Shown one piece after another: positions 51,532 to 60,664 of a stretch of DNA of 64,000 nt (position 1 is its first letter; each line of letters begins with the position of its first letter). The notes beneath the pieces are model-generated. The model was not told the origin of the DNA. It was given only the letters and a program-made list of their open reading frames with translations, and did not search any database. Origin of the DNA: Actinokineospora alba (GTDB lineage: Bacteria > Actinomycetota > Actinomycetes > Mycobacteriales > Pseudonocardiaceae); contig NZ_SNXU01000001.1 in assembly GCF_004362515.1 (NCBI RefSeq), positions 2,232,001 through 2,296,000 of the forward strand, given 5' to 3'. A program made the translations under genes and the position numbers.

Positions 51532-52340
51532 CCGGCTCGCCGCTCGCTCCACCGGAACGTCAGCAGGCACAGCACGAGACCGATCGCGCACCACGCGCCC
51601 AGGACCAGCGCTGTCATGCCGTGCTCCCATGAGCCCGCCACCTCCCCGACCATCATGCTGTCCGGCAGGAACACCGAGCGGAAGCCCTGGCCCATCCACT
51701 TGACCGGGAAGAACGACGCGACGGTCACCATCGGGCCGGGCAGCACCGAGATGTGCACGAAGATCCCGGAGATGAACTGCAGCGCGATCACCGGCAGGTT
51801 CAGCACCGCGGGCGCGCTCTTGCCGGACTTCGCGAGCGAACTGGCGGCGATGCCCAGCAGCGTGCAACTCAGGACAGACAGCGCGAGGAGCCAGGCCAGC
51901 GTCAGCCAGCGCGCCGGGTCGGTGGGCAACGACAGGTCAAAGAGCAGCACGCCGACAGCGAGCAGCAGGACCACCTCGGCCAGCGTCGCCACCGCGACCA
52001 GGACGATCTTGCCGACGAAGTACGCGGTAGCGGTGACCGGTGTGCCGCGCAGGCGTTTGAGCGTGCCGTCCTCGCGGTCGATCGCGATGCCGACGCCGGT
52101 GGTCAGGAAGGCCGTGGAGAGGATGCCGTAGGCGATCATGCTGGCGGCGAAGACCTGGCTCATCGGCACGGTCAGGCCCGGGTCGGTCTTGTTGAAGATC
52201 GAGCCGAGCAGGACCAGCAGGAAGGCGGGGAAGGCGAAGGTGAAGATCACGGCTTCCTTGGCGCGGAAGAACATGCGGAGCTCGGCCTGACCCCTCGACA
52301 GGCCGAGGATCGCGGTTCCGGGAAGTGTTCCGGTGCTCAT
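51528..52340 (-). CDS. ABC-2 type transporter permease
   Basis: A 270-residue permease with six membrane helices, ABC-2 family. FTFAFPAFLLVLLGSIF and RLRGTPVTATAYFVGK with the C-terminal VKWMGQGFRSVFL are typical of DrrB-like or daunorubicin/lantibiotic-type exporters. It overlaps the ATPase by ATGA and the kinase by ATGA, so ATPase, permease, kinase and regulator form a translationally coupled operon. Confidence 0.9.
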   Translation of the reverse strand: MSTGTLPGTAILGLSRGQAELRMFFRAKEAVIFTFAFPAFLLVLLGSIFNKTDPGLTVPMSQVFAASMIAYGILSTAFLTTGVGIAIDREDGTLKRLRGTPVTATAYFVGKIVLVAVATLAEVVLLLAVGVLLFDLSLPTDPARWLTLAWLLALSVLSCTLLGIAASSLAKSGKSAPAVLNLPVIALQFISGIFVHISVLPGPMVTVASFFPVKWMGQGFRSVFLPDSMMVGEVAGSWEHGMTALVLGAWCAIGLVLCLLTFRWSERRAG

Positions 52341-53167
52341 GCCTTCGCTCCGATCAGGTCGAGATAGACGTCTTCCAGCGTCGGCTGGTGCACCCGCAGC
52401 CCGCTGATCTCCCGCCCGGCCAGCGCGACGACGGCGCCGGTCGGGTCATCGGTCCGGAGTTCGTGCGCGCCGGTGTGGTCGGTCCAGGTGACGGTGGCGA
52501 GCGCCGTCTCGCGCCCGCCGAGCGTCGCGGGCGTCCCCTCGGCGACGATGCGCCCGTCCGCGATCACCGCCAGACGGCTCGCGAGGGCTTCGGCCTCGTC
52601 GAGGTAGTGGGTGGTGAGCAGGATGGTCGTGCCGTCGGCGGCCAGGGTGCGGACGAGGTCCCAGAACTGGCGGCGGGCCTGCGGGTCGAACCCGGTGGTG
52701 GGCTCGTCGAGGAAGAGCAGCTCGGGATTGCCGACGATCCCTAGAGCGACGTCCAAGCGCCTGCGTTGGCCGCCGGACAACGACCTGATGCGCGCGCCTG
52801 CTTTCTCGGTAAGGCCGCAGACATCGAGGACATCGGTGATAGACCGGGGACTCGGGTAGTAACCGGCGTAGTGCTTGACGGTCTCGGCGACGGTCAACTC
52901 GGCGCTGTCGGTCGCTGTCTGAAGGACGATGCCGATGCGGGAACGCCAGTGTCGGCCCGCTTTGCCCGGGTCTTCGCCGAGGACGGTGGCTTCGCCGCTG
53001 GTGCGGTGGCGGTGGCCTTCGAGGATTTCGACGGTGGTGGTCTTGCCCGCGCCGTTGGGGCCGAGGAGGGCGAAGATTTCACCCTTGGTGACATGGAGGT
53101 CGATTCCGGCCACGGCGGTGTTGTCGCCGTAGTCCTTGCGTAAGCCGCGGACTTCGATCGCGTTCAT
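52337..53167 (-). CDS. ABC transporter ATPase (DrrA-like)
   Basis: A 276-residue ATPase: Walker A GPNGAGKTTT, signature SLSGGQRRRLDVAL, Walker B LLFLDEPTTGFD and H-loop TTHYLDE, followed by the C-terminal region with HQPTLEDVYLDLIG typical of antibiotic exporters of the DrrA type. ATG 53167 is the first gene of the operon. Together with the permease it likely exports an antibiotic or peptide under control of the kinase and regulator that follow. Confidence 0.92.
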   Translation of the reverse strand: MNAIEVRGLRKDYGDNTAVAGIDLHVTKGEIFALLGPNGAGKTTTVEILEGHRHRTSGEATVLGEDPGKAGRHWRSRIGIVLQTATDSAELTVAETVKHYAGYYPSPRSITDVLDVCGLTEKAGARIRSLSGGQRRRLDVALGIVGNPELLFLDEPTTGFDPQARRQFWDLVRTLAADGTTILLTTHYLDEAEALASRLAVIADGRIVAEGTPATLGGRETALATVTWTDHTGAHELRTDDPTGAVVALAGREISGLRVHQPTLEDVYLDLIGAKA

Positions 53168-53218
53168 GACTCGATCGTTTCCCGGGAGCGGGGTGCCCAG
53201 GGACGCCCGAAGCACTGA

Positions 53219-53250
53219 ACCCCGTGTCAACCGATCGGATGACACGGGGT
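53219..53250 (-). terminator. Terminator hairpin after the fibronectin-III gene
   Basis: ACCCCGTGTCA (53219-53229) pairs exactly with 53240-53250, loop of ten bases, 10 bases after the stop at 53261 on the minus strand. Confidence 0.8.
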
Positions 53251-53260
53251 CCGGCGCGGG

Positions 53261-54550
53261 TCAGCTCAGTCGGAGTTCGACCGTGTTATCGGGGCCAGAG
53301 ACGTTCGAAGTGATCACGCTGGTGAGCGGGGCGCAGCCGGTGAACGGCGCGATGGTGAAGGCGCCCGCCAGCTTGAGGTTGACGCTGGACATTTCCAGGG
53401 CGGCCGGGGTGGTGGTGCGGCACGGCGCGACCGGGATGGGGAAGCCGAAGAGGGTCAGGTCCGACAGCGTGATTCCGACGTCGGCATGCGCGGTTCGGAA
53501 CGTGCCGGTCACCTTGCCGACGGGGGTGAAGCTGACCCGGGCGGTCGCGGGGAACAGGCCGTTGAGGGTCATCGTGGCGGTGGTCGGGTCGAGCTTGAGG
53601 TCGGCGGTGAAGTTGCCGGTCAGCACGTCATGATCGACCCCGAGCGTGCCGTGGAGGGCGACCGAGGTGTGGGCGGCTTTCAGGGTGGCGGTGCCCGCGA
53701 GGTTCCAGTCGTGGTGAGTCACGCGGGGGCGGGTGTGGACCGAAAGCGGTGCGCTGAATAGGGATTGGGGCGAGCGGACGGTGAAGACGTAGTCGGTGTC
53801 CGGTCGCAGGCCGGAGACGCGCACGGTGGTGCCGGGCACGGTGGCGGCCAGTTCGCCGTCGCGGAAGACCTCGTAGGCGGGCTGTCCGGTGGAGTCCCAG
53901 GCGAGTTCGACGGTGTCGAGGCCCACGTCGGTGGTGCGCAGGTTCGCGGGTGCGGCGGGCGGGGCGACCCGGATGGTGGCCAGCAAGTTGTTCTGGCCGG
54001 GATCCTGCACGCACTGGACTTCCTGGGCGATGACAATCGAGCCGTCGCTCCGGCGAAGGGTGAGGTCGAGAAGGACGTCATGGACCTTGATCGTCACCTC
54101 GCCCACATCGGGAAAGTCAAGCGGCGCGATGTAGTCGTTGAAGACCAATTCAAATTCGTCGCCCGGTGTTGGCGGTAGCGATATCCAATCGGTGGCGGAT
54201 TCGGCTTCCAAAGGTCTGGCGGGGCCGACGACCGGTTGGATCCAGATGTGGGAAACCATGGTTACTTTGATGCTGGTCGCCCGGGCAAGCCGCATCATCT
54301 CTGCGACATGGTGGCCCAGTCGAAGCCGCGACTGCATAGGCGTGCGGTCCAAGTGTCGGGCCTGGGTGACCTGCTCGGGCAAGTCGGTGGCGCGGATGAC
54401 CTGGGCAGGCTGGGCATCGATCAGTGGGTAGGTGCAGGTGTGGTTCGTCACGAGCTGGATCGGCTCGGCCGACGCCGAAGTGGAGCCCGCAGCCACCAGT
54501 GCGATACCAAGGGCGGCCGTGAGTAAGCGTCGGTAAATAGGTCTCGCCAT
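53261..54550 (-). CDS. Secreted protein with fibronectin type III domain
   Basis: A 429-residue exported protein. A signal peptide (LLTAALGIALVAAGSTSASA) ends near residue 28. Residues 30-190 resemble the beta-sandwich adhesion-like region of DUF6801-type proteins; residues about 195-280 are a fibronectin type III domain (PANLRTTDVGLDTVELAWDS to DTDYVFTVRSP); the remaining 150 residues are another beta domain ending in VELRLS. No enzymatic motif. ATG 54550 is preceded by GGGGA. A surface or matrix role is inferred. Confidence 0.8.
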   Translation of the reverse strand: MARPIYRRLLTAALGIALVAAGSTSASAEPIQLVTNHTCTYPLIDAQPAQVIRATDLPEQVTQARHLDRTPMQSRLRLGHHVAEMMRLARATSIKVTMVSHIWIQPVVGPARPLEAESATDWISLPPTPGDEFELVFNDYIAPLDFPDVGEVTIKVHDVLLDLTLRRSDGSIVIAQEVQCVQDPGQNNLLATIRVAPPAAPANLRTTDVGLDTVELAWDSTGQPAYEVFRDGELAATVPGTTVRVSGLRPDTDYVFTVRSPQSLFSAPLSVHTRPRVTHHDWNLAGTATLKAAHTSVALHGTLGVDHDVLTGNFTADLKLDPTTATMTLNGLFPATARVSFTPVGKVTGTFRTAHADVGITLSDLTLFGFPIPVAPCRTTTPAALEMSSVNLKLAGAFTIAPFTGCAPLTSVITSNVSGPDNTVELRLS

Positions 54551-54651
54551 TGTTCCCCATTCCCAGTCGTCAGTTCCTCGGACGCTAGGGGTGTGATGGG
54601 GGTGTGGCAATAGTGTTATCGGAAGATGTCAATAAATGAATGAGGCGCGCT

Positions 54652-54837
54652 CTATATTGCTGATGGAGGTGCGGATATTTCCGCCAGGAGTGAGGCCCAG
54701 GAAGAGGCGGGGAGGTGCAGGGTGCCCGCCTCGGGGGCCTTGGAGTCGCGTAGGTGGACCTCGGTCGAGTAGGCCACCTCGACGCAGGCCGCGCCGTCGC
54801 CGCTGCTGAAGCTGGATTTCCGCCACTCTGCGTGCAT
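54652..54837 (-). CDS. DUF397 small protein
   Basis: A 61-residue protein with the DUF397 pattern: WRKSSFSSGDGAACVEVAYS, RDSK and WASLLAEI. These small proteins are paired with DUF5753 XRE regulators, as with WhiJ-type or BldB-type loci of Streptomyces, where they appear to counteract the regulator. It lies 5 bases downstream of the XRE gene and is cotranscribed. Confidence 0.9.
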   Translation of the reverse strand: MHAEWRKSSFSSGDGAACVEVAYSTEVHLRDSKAPEAGTLHLPASSWASLLAEISAPPSAI

Positions 54838-54842
54838 GCGTT

Positions 54843-55676
54843 TCAGCCCCGTTCGTGATCGGCCGCCATCCTGGTCAGGAAGTTCACCGAATCGGTGGAA
54901 TCCAAGGCGATCTTTGCCAGCTTAACCGCCTTGTCTTGCAGCCGGCGGCTGCCGCTGGGGTTGTCGAGAAAGCCGGATGCACCACTGTGCTCGACATAGA
55001 CAAGGGTCGGGGCATCGCGGAAGCTCAGGGTGAGGAAGTCGCCCGGGCTGCTGTAGCCGCCGTACTTGAACGGGATCACGCGGACCTCGACATTGGGGAG
55101 CTTCGCCCGGTCGATCAGCCAGTGGATCTGTTGCGCCATCACGAATGAGCCGCCCATCGGCCGCCGAAGCGCTCCCTCATCGAGGATCGCGACATAGGAC
55201 GGTGCGGTGCGTTTGGTGAGCACCTGTTGCCGATCCAGGCGCTCGGCCAAGTGCTTCCGCATGTCGTCGGGGCGCGCGTCGCCGATGATCGCTTCGGCGT
55301 ATGCGGGTGTTTGAAGCAGGCCAGGAATGTTCGCCGGGGCGAAATGGCAGATCGAGGTGGCTTGGCCTTCGAACCTGGCCAGTGCGGTCACCAGCTCCTT
55401 GAGCTGGTGGTCGGTCTCCAGCCAACCGGGCGCGGTCACTGCCTCGACCAAAGCCATGATCCGCTTGCGCTCTTTGCCCACCACGCCGTAGATCGCCAGC
55501 ATGGCCGACACGTCTGCCACCGAGGCCGAACGCTTCGCGTTCTCGATTCGGTTCAGGCTCGCGCTGGAGATGCCGATTCGGGTGGCGGCTTGTCGGGTGG
55601 TCAACCCCGCACGCACGCGGAGGGCAGCCAGTTCCGTCCCCAGGGCACGCATTCGCGCCGGAAGGCGATCGCTCAT
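54843..55676 (-). CDS. XRE-family regulator with DUF5753 domain (WhiJ-like)
   Basis: A 277-residue regulator: an N-terminal helix-turn-helix (LRVRAGLTTRQAATRIGISSASLNRIENAKR) and a DUF5753 domain of about 180 residues (LETDHQLKELVTALARFEGQA, ANIPGLLQTPAYAEAI, VEVRVIPFKYGGYSSPGDF). This architecture is specific to morphologically complex actinobacteria, where several such pairs influence development or antibiotic production. Downstream DUF397 gene completes the pair. Confidence 0.92.
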   Translation of the reverse strand: MSDRLPARMRALGTELAALRVRAGLTTRQAATRIGISSASLNRIENAKRSASVADVSAMLAIYGVVGKERKRIMALVEAVTAPGWLETDHQLKELVTALARFEGQATSICHFAPANIPGLLQTPAYAEAIIGDARPDDMRKHLAERLDRQQVLTKRTAPSYVAILDEGALRRPMGGSFVMAQQIHWLIDRAKLPNVEVRVIPFKYGGYSSPGDFLTLSFRDAPTLVYVEHSGASGFLDNPSGSRRLQDKAVKLAKIALDSTDSVNFLTRMAADHERG

Positions 55677-55752
55677 CCGCCAATGTGATCAGCGGCGTGG
55701 TGTCACCGCAAACTCCACGAACGGATGAGCGATCTCCGGGGGTGAAACAGGA

Positions 55753-56910
55753 TCACAGGTGGGCGATGTTGTCCCAGCCGTCGACCTCTTCCGGCTTGCG
55801 CGGGGCCGGGCCGATGTACTTCGCGGCCGGGCGGACCAGTTTGCCCGTGCGCTTCTGCTCCATGATGTGCGCGCACCAACCCGCCGTGCGGGCACACGTG
55901 AACATCGCGGGCATCATGTGCGGCGGGACCTCGGCGAAGTCCAGAATCACAGCGGCCCAGAACTCGACGTTCGTCTCGATCGCGCGGTCCGGGCGGCGCT
56001 CACGCAGTTCCGCCAGGGCGGCCTGCTCCAGGGCCACGGCCACGTCGTAGCGCTCGGCACCCAGTTCCTTGCAGGTGCGGCGCAGCACGCGGGCGCGCGG
56101 GTCCTCGGCCCGGTAGACCCGGTGGCCGAAGCCCATCAACCGCTCCTTGCGGTCGAGGATGCCCTTGACGAACTTGCGGGCGTCGCCGGTCTTCTCGACC
56201 TCTTCGAGCATCGGCAGCACGCGGGCCGGGGCACCACCGTGCAGCGGGCCGGACATGGCGCCGATCGCACCCGACAGCGAAGCCGCCACATCCGCGCCGG
56301 TGGAGGCGATGACGCGGGCGGTGAAGGTCGACGCGTTGAGGCCGTGCTCGGCGCCGGAGACCCAGTAGGCGTCGACCGCCTGGACGTGCTTGGGGTCGGG
56401 CTCGCCGCGCCAGCGGGTCATGAAGCGCTCGGTGATCGAGTTGCACTCGTCGATGCGCTTCTGCGGGACCGCGGGCTGGTGGATGCCGCGCGCGGACTGC
56501 GCCACATACGACAGCGCCATGACCGACGCGCGGGCGAGCTGGTCGCGCGCTTCGTCGTCGGAGATGTCGAGCAGCGGCTGGTAGCCCCAGATCGGGGCGA
56601 GCATGGCGAGACCGGCCTGCACATCGACCCGGACGTCGCCGGAGTGCACGGGCAGCGGGAACGGCTCGGCGGGCGGCAGGCCCGGCCCGAAACGGCCGTC
56701 GACCAGCAGAGCCCACACGTTGCCGAAGGTCACGTGGCCGACAAGGTCTTCGATGTCGACGCCCCGGTAGCGCAGGGCGCCACCGTCGCGGTCCGGTTCC
56801 GCGATCTCGGTCCGGAAGGCGATGACGCCTTCGAGCCCGGGGCGGAAACCGTCGTCCGGCTCCACCGCCGCCGCAAGTGTCTTATCGATGTCCTGCACCG
56901 CGTTGTGCAT
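55753..56910 (-). CDS. citA: Citrate synthase (CitA-type)
   Basis: A 385-residue citrate synthase condensing acetyl-CoA and oxaloacetate. Active-site regions: YRGVDIEDLV, SGAEHGLNASTF (catalytic His), GPLHGGAP (His), GHRVYRAEDPRA and ETNVEFWAAV with downstream CARTAGW and HIMEQ. This is the shorter type-2 enzyme like Rv0889c. ATG 56910. It diverges from pdxH over a 322-bp spacer. Confidence 0.94.
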   Translation of the reverse strand: MHNAVQDIDKTLAAAVEPDDGFRPGLEGVIAFRTEIAEPDRDGGALRYRGVDIEDLVGHVTFGNVWALLVDGRFGPGLPPAEPFPLPVHSGDVRVDVQAGLAMLAPIWGYQPLLDISDDEARDQLARASVMALSYVAQSARGIHQPAVPQKRIDECNSITERFMTRWRGEPDPKHVQAVDAYWVSGAEHGLNASTFTARVIASTGADVAASLSGAIGAMSGPLHGGAPARVLPMLEEVEKTGDARKFVKGILDRKERLMGFGHRVYRAEDPRARVLRRTCKELGAERYDVAVALEQAALAELRERRPDRAIETNVEFWAAVILDFAEVPPHMMPAMFTCARTAGWCAHIMEQKRTGKLVRPAAKYIGPAPRKPEEVDGWDNIAHL

Positions 56911-57232
56911 TGTCTCGCCTTTCGCGCCATGTCCCCGACGGATTCGCGCAGCGGCAGCGGCGTCAAGACAGGTCGCCGTCGCCGAGCACCACTGCACGGC
57001 TGGGCAAACCTTGCTCCTCATACCACCCGGTTAGCAATCGTTCACGGCGGTGTCTTCGGTCACGATCCAGTGGATCGATTAAGCTTGTTGACCTTCAACA
57101 CCCTGTAACACGGGTGCCCACGATCGTCCGATCGGCGTGGCAGCTGTCACCGGGCGGGCGGTTTCCGTTCACCTCGATTACCCGTAACGTCCCTTGTCGG
57201 CGGGTTCTCACGGGTTGGCGGAGGAGATACGG
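56911..57232. promoter_or_regulatory. Divergent citA/pdxH intergenic region
   Basis: Holds no gene. Two symmetric elements are visible: GTTGA-CCT-TCAAC (57087-57099) and CGATCG-TC-CGATCG (57121-57134). A pdxH ribosome site GGAGGAG is at 57220-57226. No clear -10 and -35 pair was found. Confidence 0.4.
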
Positions 57233-57892
57233 ATGGCGGACGGCGACATCACCTTGGCACTGCCGACCATGCGGGTGGCCTACGAACAAGGTGCGCTCAC
57301 CGAAGCCGACTTGGCGACCACTTGGCACGAGCAGCTGCAGCGCTGGCTCGACGCGGCCCGCCAGGCGGGTGTCGCCGAGCCGAACGCCATGGTCCTGGCG
57401 ACCGCCAACGCCGAGGGAATGCCGTCGTCGCGCGCCGTCCTGGCCAAGGGCCTCGACGAGCGTGGCCTGGTGTTCTTCACCAACTACACCTCTGCGAAGA
57501 GCCACGACCTGATGGCGACCCGGTACGCGTCGGCGACCTTCCCGTGGTTCGCGATGCACCGGCAGGTCAGCATCCGCGGCACGGTCGAGAAGGTGTCGGC
57601 CGCCGAGACCGCCGAGTACTGGGCCAAGCGCCCGCGCGGCTCGCAGCTCGGGGCCTGGGCGTCGCCGCAGTCGATCGTCGTCAACGGTCGTCCCGCCCTG
57701 GAGTCCGCGCTGGCCAACGTCGAGCGCCGGTTCGCCGACGCCGAGACCGTGCCGGTGCCACCCCATTGGGGTGGTTGGCGGATCCAGCCGGAGGTCGTCG
57801 AGTTCTGGCAGGGCAGGCAGGACCGCATGCACGACCGCCTCCGCTTCCAACTCACCCGCGACGGCTGGCGAGTACAGCGCCTCGGCCCGTAA
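57233..57892 (+). CDS. pdxH: Pyridoxamine 5'-phosphate oxidase
   Basis: A 219-residue flavin enzyme oxidising pyridoxine or pyridoxamine phosphate to pyridoxal phosphate. FFTNYTSAKSHDLM binds FMN, ASPQS and the C-terminal WQGRQDRMHDRLRF with WRVQRLGP are family signatures. ATG 57233 has GGAGGAG upstream. SerC and citrate synthase nearby form a loose central-metabolism block. Confidence 0.95.
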   Translation: MADGDITLALPTMRVAYEQGALTEADLATTWHEQLQRWLDAARQAGVAEPNAMVLATANAEGMPSSRAVLAKGLDERGLVFFTNYTSAKSHDLMATRYASATFPWFAMHRQVSIRGTVEKVSAAETAEYWAKRPRGSQLGAWASPQSIVVNGRPALESALANVERRFADAETVPVPPHWGGWRIQPEVVEFWQGRQDRMHDRLRFQLTRDGWRVQRLGP

Positions 57893-57950
57893 CCCACCCG
57901 TCCGGCTCGCGGTTGGTGAAAATCACGCGAGAAGTGGGCGATAGTTGTCC

Positions 57951-57963
57951 TAGGCTAACGAAG
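57951..57963 (+). promoter_or_regulatory. -10 box TAGGCT for a leaderless MFS transcript
   Basis: TAGGCT at 57951-57956 ends 6 nt before the GTG at 57963. The surrounding CCTAGGCTAAC is only a weak (12 of 19) match to an iron box. Confidence 0.5.
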
Positions 57964-59252
57964 TGACCCTCGACGCCGAGCCTCGATCTCGATTCCGCAC
58001 GATGTTCGGCAAGGCCCTCATCGACGTGCGGCCGCTGAAGATCAAGGGGTACCGCAGGCTCTGGGTCTCCACCGCCGTCACCGCCGTGGGCAGCCAGCTC
58101 ACCGCCGTGGCCGTGCCCAAGCAGGTGTACGACCTCACCGGCTCGTCCGCGTGGGTCGGCATCGCGGGGGCGGTCGGCTTGGTTCCGCTCCTCGTCTTCG
58201 GCCTCTGGGGTGGGGCGATCGCGGACGCGCATGACCGGCGGACCGTCATGATCGTCACCAACATCGGGGTCGCGGTGACCTCCGGCCTGCTGTGGCTCCA
58301 AGCGTTCGTGTCGCTGGGGTCGGTGTGGACCGTGCTCGCCCTGCTCGGACTCCAACAAGCCTTCGTCGCGGTCAACATGCCCACCCGCAGTGCCGCCATC
58401 GCTCGACTGGTGCCGGAGGAGCTGATCCCGCAGGCGAACGCGCTCGGCTTCACCACCTTCACCTTCGGCATGGTGTTCGGCCCGCTCGCCGCCGGCGCGC
58501 TGATTCCGCTGCTCGGTTTGTCCACTTTGTACCTGGTGGACACCGTCGCGCTGGTGCTCGCGCTGTGGATGGTGACCCTGCTGCCCAAGCTGCCGCCGGG
58601 GGAGGGCTCATCCCGCAAAGCGGGCCTGACCGACATCGCCGACGGCTTCCGCTACCTGCGCGGCCGCAACATCCTGCTCGTCTCCTTCCTGGTCGACATC
58701 ATCGCGATGGTCGCCGGGATGCCCCGAGCCCTGTTCCCGGAGATGGCCGAGCGCACCTTCGGCGACCCGCCCGGTGGCGGGCTCGCGCTGGGCTGGCTCT
58801 ACGCCGCCATCCCCATCGGCTCCGCGCTCTTCGGCATCTTCTCCGGGTGGTTCGCCCGGATGCCCCGGCAGGGTGCGGTGATCACCATCTCCATCATCGT
58901 GTGGGGGCTGGCGATGGTCGGCTTCGGACTGACCACCGCGCTCTGGCTCGCGGTCGTCTTCCTGGCGATCGGCGGCGGCGCCGACCTGATCAGCGCGGTG
59001 CACCGCAGTTCCATGCTGCAAACCGAGGCCACCGACGAGATGCGCGGCCGGATGCAGGGCGTGTTCACCGTCGTGGTCGCGGGTGGACCGCGCATCGCCG
59101 ACGTCCTGCACGGCTGGGGCGGCGCCGCTCTGGGCACGGCCGCGGCGGCCACGATCGGCGGGGTCCTGGTGGTGGTGTTGACGATCGCCACCGTCGTCGC
59201 GGTCCCGAAATTCTGGCGCTACCGGTTCGAACCGCGGGCGGTCAGTGTTTGA
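57963..59252 (+). CDS. MFS exporter (EntS-like)
   Basis: A 429-residue 12-helix transporter of the same EntS-like group as the gene at 33264 (LKIKGYRRLWVSTAVTAVGSQLTAVAV, motif A GGAIADAHDRRTV, RGRMQGVFTVVVAGGPRIADV). Probably exports a small hydrophobic or siderophore-like molecule. GTG 57963 is supported by the -10 box 6 bases upstream and lack of a ribosome site. It is monocistronic. Confidence 0.88.
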   Translation: MTLDAEPRSRFRTMFGKALIDVRPLKIKGYRRLWVSTAVTAVGSQLTAVAVPKQVYDLTGSSAWVGIAGAVGLVPLLVFGLWGGAIADAHDRRTVMIVTNIGVAVTSGLLWLQAFVSLGSVWTVLALLGLQQAFVAVNMPTRSAAIARLVPEELIPQANALGFTTFTFGMVFGPLAAGALIPLLGLSTLYLVDTVALVLALWMVTLLPKLPPGEGSSRKAGLTDIADGFRYLRGRNILLVSFLVDIIAMVAGMPRALFPEMAERTFGDPPGGGLALGWLYAAIPIGSALFGIFSGWFARMPRQGAVITISIIVWGLAMVGFGLTTALWLAVVFLAIGGGADLISAVHRSSMLQTEATDEMRGRMQGVFTVVVAGGPRIADVLHGWGGAALGTAAAATIGGVLVVVLTIATVVAVPKFWRYRFEPRAVSV

Positions 59253-59290
59253 CCTTGTGCGACGGTAGTCGGTGGGACAGTCTCTAGTGC

Positions 59291-60664
59291 ATGGTTGACC
59301 AACCGAAATCGATCATCGTCGAGTCCGGGGGCCAGGCACAACCCGAACTCAAGCGGGTCATCGGACCCGGGCTGCTGCTGTTGTTCGTGGTCGGCGACAT
59401 CATCGGCACGGGCGTGTACGCGCTCACCGGGACGGTCGCGGGCAAGGTCGGCGGTGCCCTGTGGCTGCCGTTCCTGATCGCGTTCCTCGTCGCCTTCCTG
59501 ACCGCGTTCAGCTACTTGGAACTGGTCGGCAAGTACCCGCGCGCGGCCGGTGCGGCGCTCTACACGCACCGCGCGTTCAAGATCCAGTTCCTGACGTTCA
59601 TGGTCGCGTTCGCCGTGATGTCGTCGGGCATCACCTCCGCGGCGTCGGCCGCGCAGGCGTTCGGCAACACCTACCTGCGCAAGCTGATGGGCGACTCGCT
59701 CACCATCCCGACCGTGTGGATCGCGATCGGGTTCATCCTGCTGCTGGCCGCGGTCAACTTCCGCGGTGTCGCGGAATCGCTGTGGGCCAACGTGGTCCTG
59801 ACGATGATCGAGCTGTCCGGCCTGCTGATCGTGATCGTGATCGGCTTCTACGCGATCACCCAAGGCCAGGGCGAGCCCAGCCGCCTGCTGGAGATCGACA
59901 CCGCCAACCAGACCCCGTTCATCGCGGTCGCCTCCGCCACGGCGCTGGCGTTCTTCGCGATGGTCGGCTTCGAGGATTCGGTCAACATGGCCGAGGAGTG
60001 CCGCGAACCCGTCCGCATCTTCCCCAAGGCGATGCTGATCGGCATGGGTGTCGCGGCCACGATCTACGTGCTGGTCGCCCTCACGTCCTCGCTCCTGCTG
60101 CCCGCCAACGAGTTGTCGGCGGCGAAGAGCGACGCGCTGCTGCGGGTCGTCTCGGCCGGGGCGCCGGACTTCCCGCTGTGGGTGTTCGCGCTGATCGGCC
60201 TGCTGGCGGTCATCAACTCGGCGCTGATCAACATGCTGATGGCGAGCCGACTCGTCTACGGCATGGCCAACGAGCGGATCATCCCGCGCGCGTTCGGGAC
60301 CGTGCACCCGTTCCGCCGCACGCCGTGGGTGTCGATCCTGTTCACCAGCCTGATCGCGGTGGGCCTGGTGGCATCGGTCGACATCACCCTGCTCGGCGGG
60401 ACGACGTCGCTGTTGCTGCTGCTGGTGTTCACCGTGGTCAACGTGGCCGTGCTCGTGCTTCGCAAGGACCCGGTGGCGCACAAGCACTTCCGCGCGCCGA
60501 CGATCGTCCCGGTGATCGGCGCGGTCACCTGCGCCTTCCTGGCGAGCCCGCTGTCGGGCAGGCCCGCCAGGGAGTACGGCATCGCCGCGATCCTGCTGGC
60601 GATCGGGGTCGTGCTGTGGGGCGTCAACCAGTTGCTGTTCCGGTCCCGCGTGTCAGACGACTGA
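59291..60664 (+). CDS. APC family amino-acid permease
   Basis: A 457-residue permease with 12 membrane helices (GPGLLLLFVVGDIIGTGVYALTG, LVGKYPRAAGAALYTHRAF, FFAMVGFEDSVNMAEECR). It has the APC-type unwound helix-1 GIGAGIF-like GDIIGTGVY and helix-6 GFED regions. Similar proteins transport cationic or neutral amino acids. Its end overlaps the convergent MBL gene by 12 bases. Confidence 0.9.
   Translation: MVDQPKSIIVESGGQAQPELKRVIGPGLLLLFVVGDIIGTGVYALTGTVAGKVGGALWLPFLIAFLVAFLTAFSYLELVGKYPRAAGAALYTHRAFKIQFLTFMVAFAVMSSGITSAASAAQAFGNTYLRKLMGDSLTIPTVWIAIGFILLLAAVNFRGVAESLWANVVLTMIELSGLLIVIVIGFYAITQGQGEPSRLLEIDTANQTPFIAVASATALAFFAMVGFEDSVNMAEECREPVRIFPKAMLIGMGVAATIYVLVALTSSLLLPANELSAAKSDALLRVVSAGAPDFPLWVFALIGLLAVINSALINMLMASRLVYGMANERIIPRAFGTVHPFRRTPWVSILFTSLIAVGLVASVDITLLGGTTSLLLLLVFTVVNVAVLVLRKDPVAHKHFRAPTIVPVIGAVTCAFLASPLSGRPAREYGIAAILLAIGVVLWGVNQLLFRSRVSDD

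Noticed and set aside
57951..57963. IdeR box before the MFS gene at 57963
   Set aside because: Only 12 of 19 positions match the consensus; the shared TAGGCT is better explained as a -10 box.
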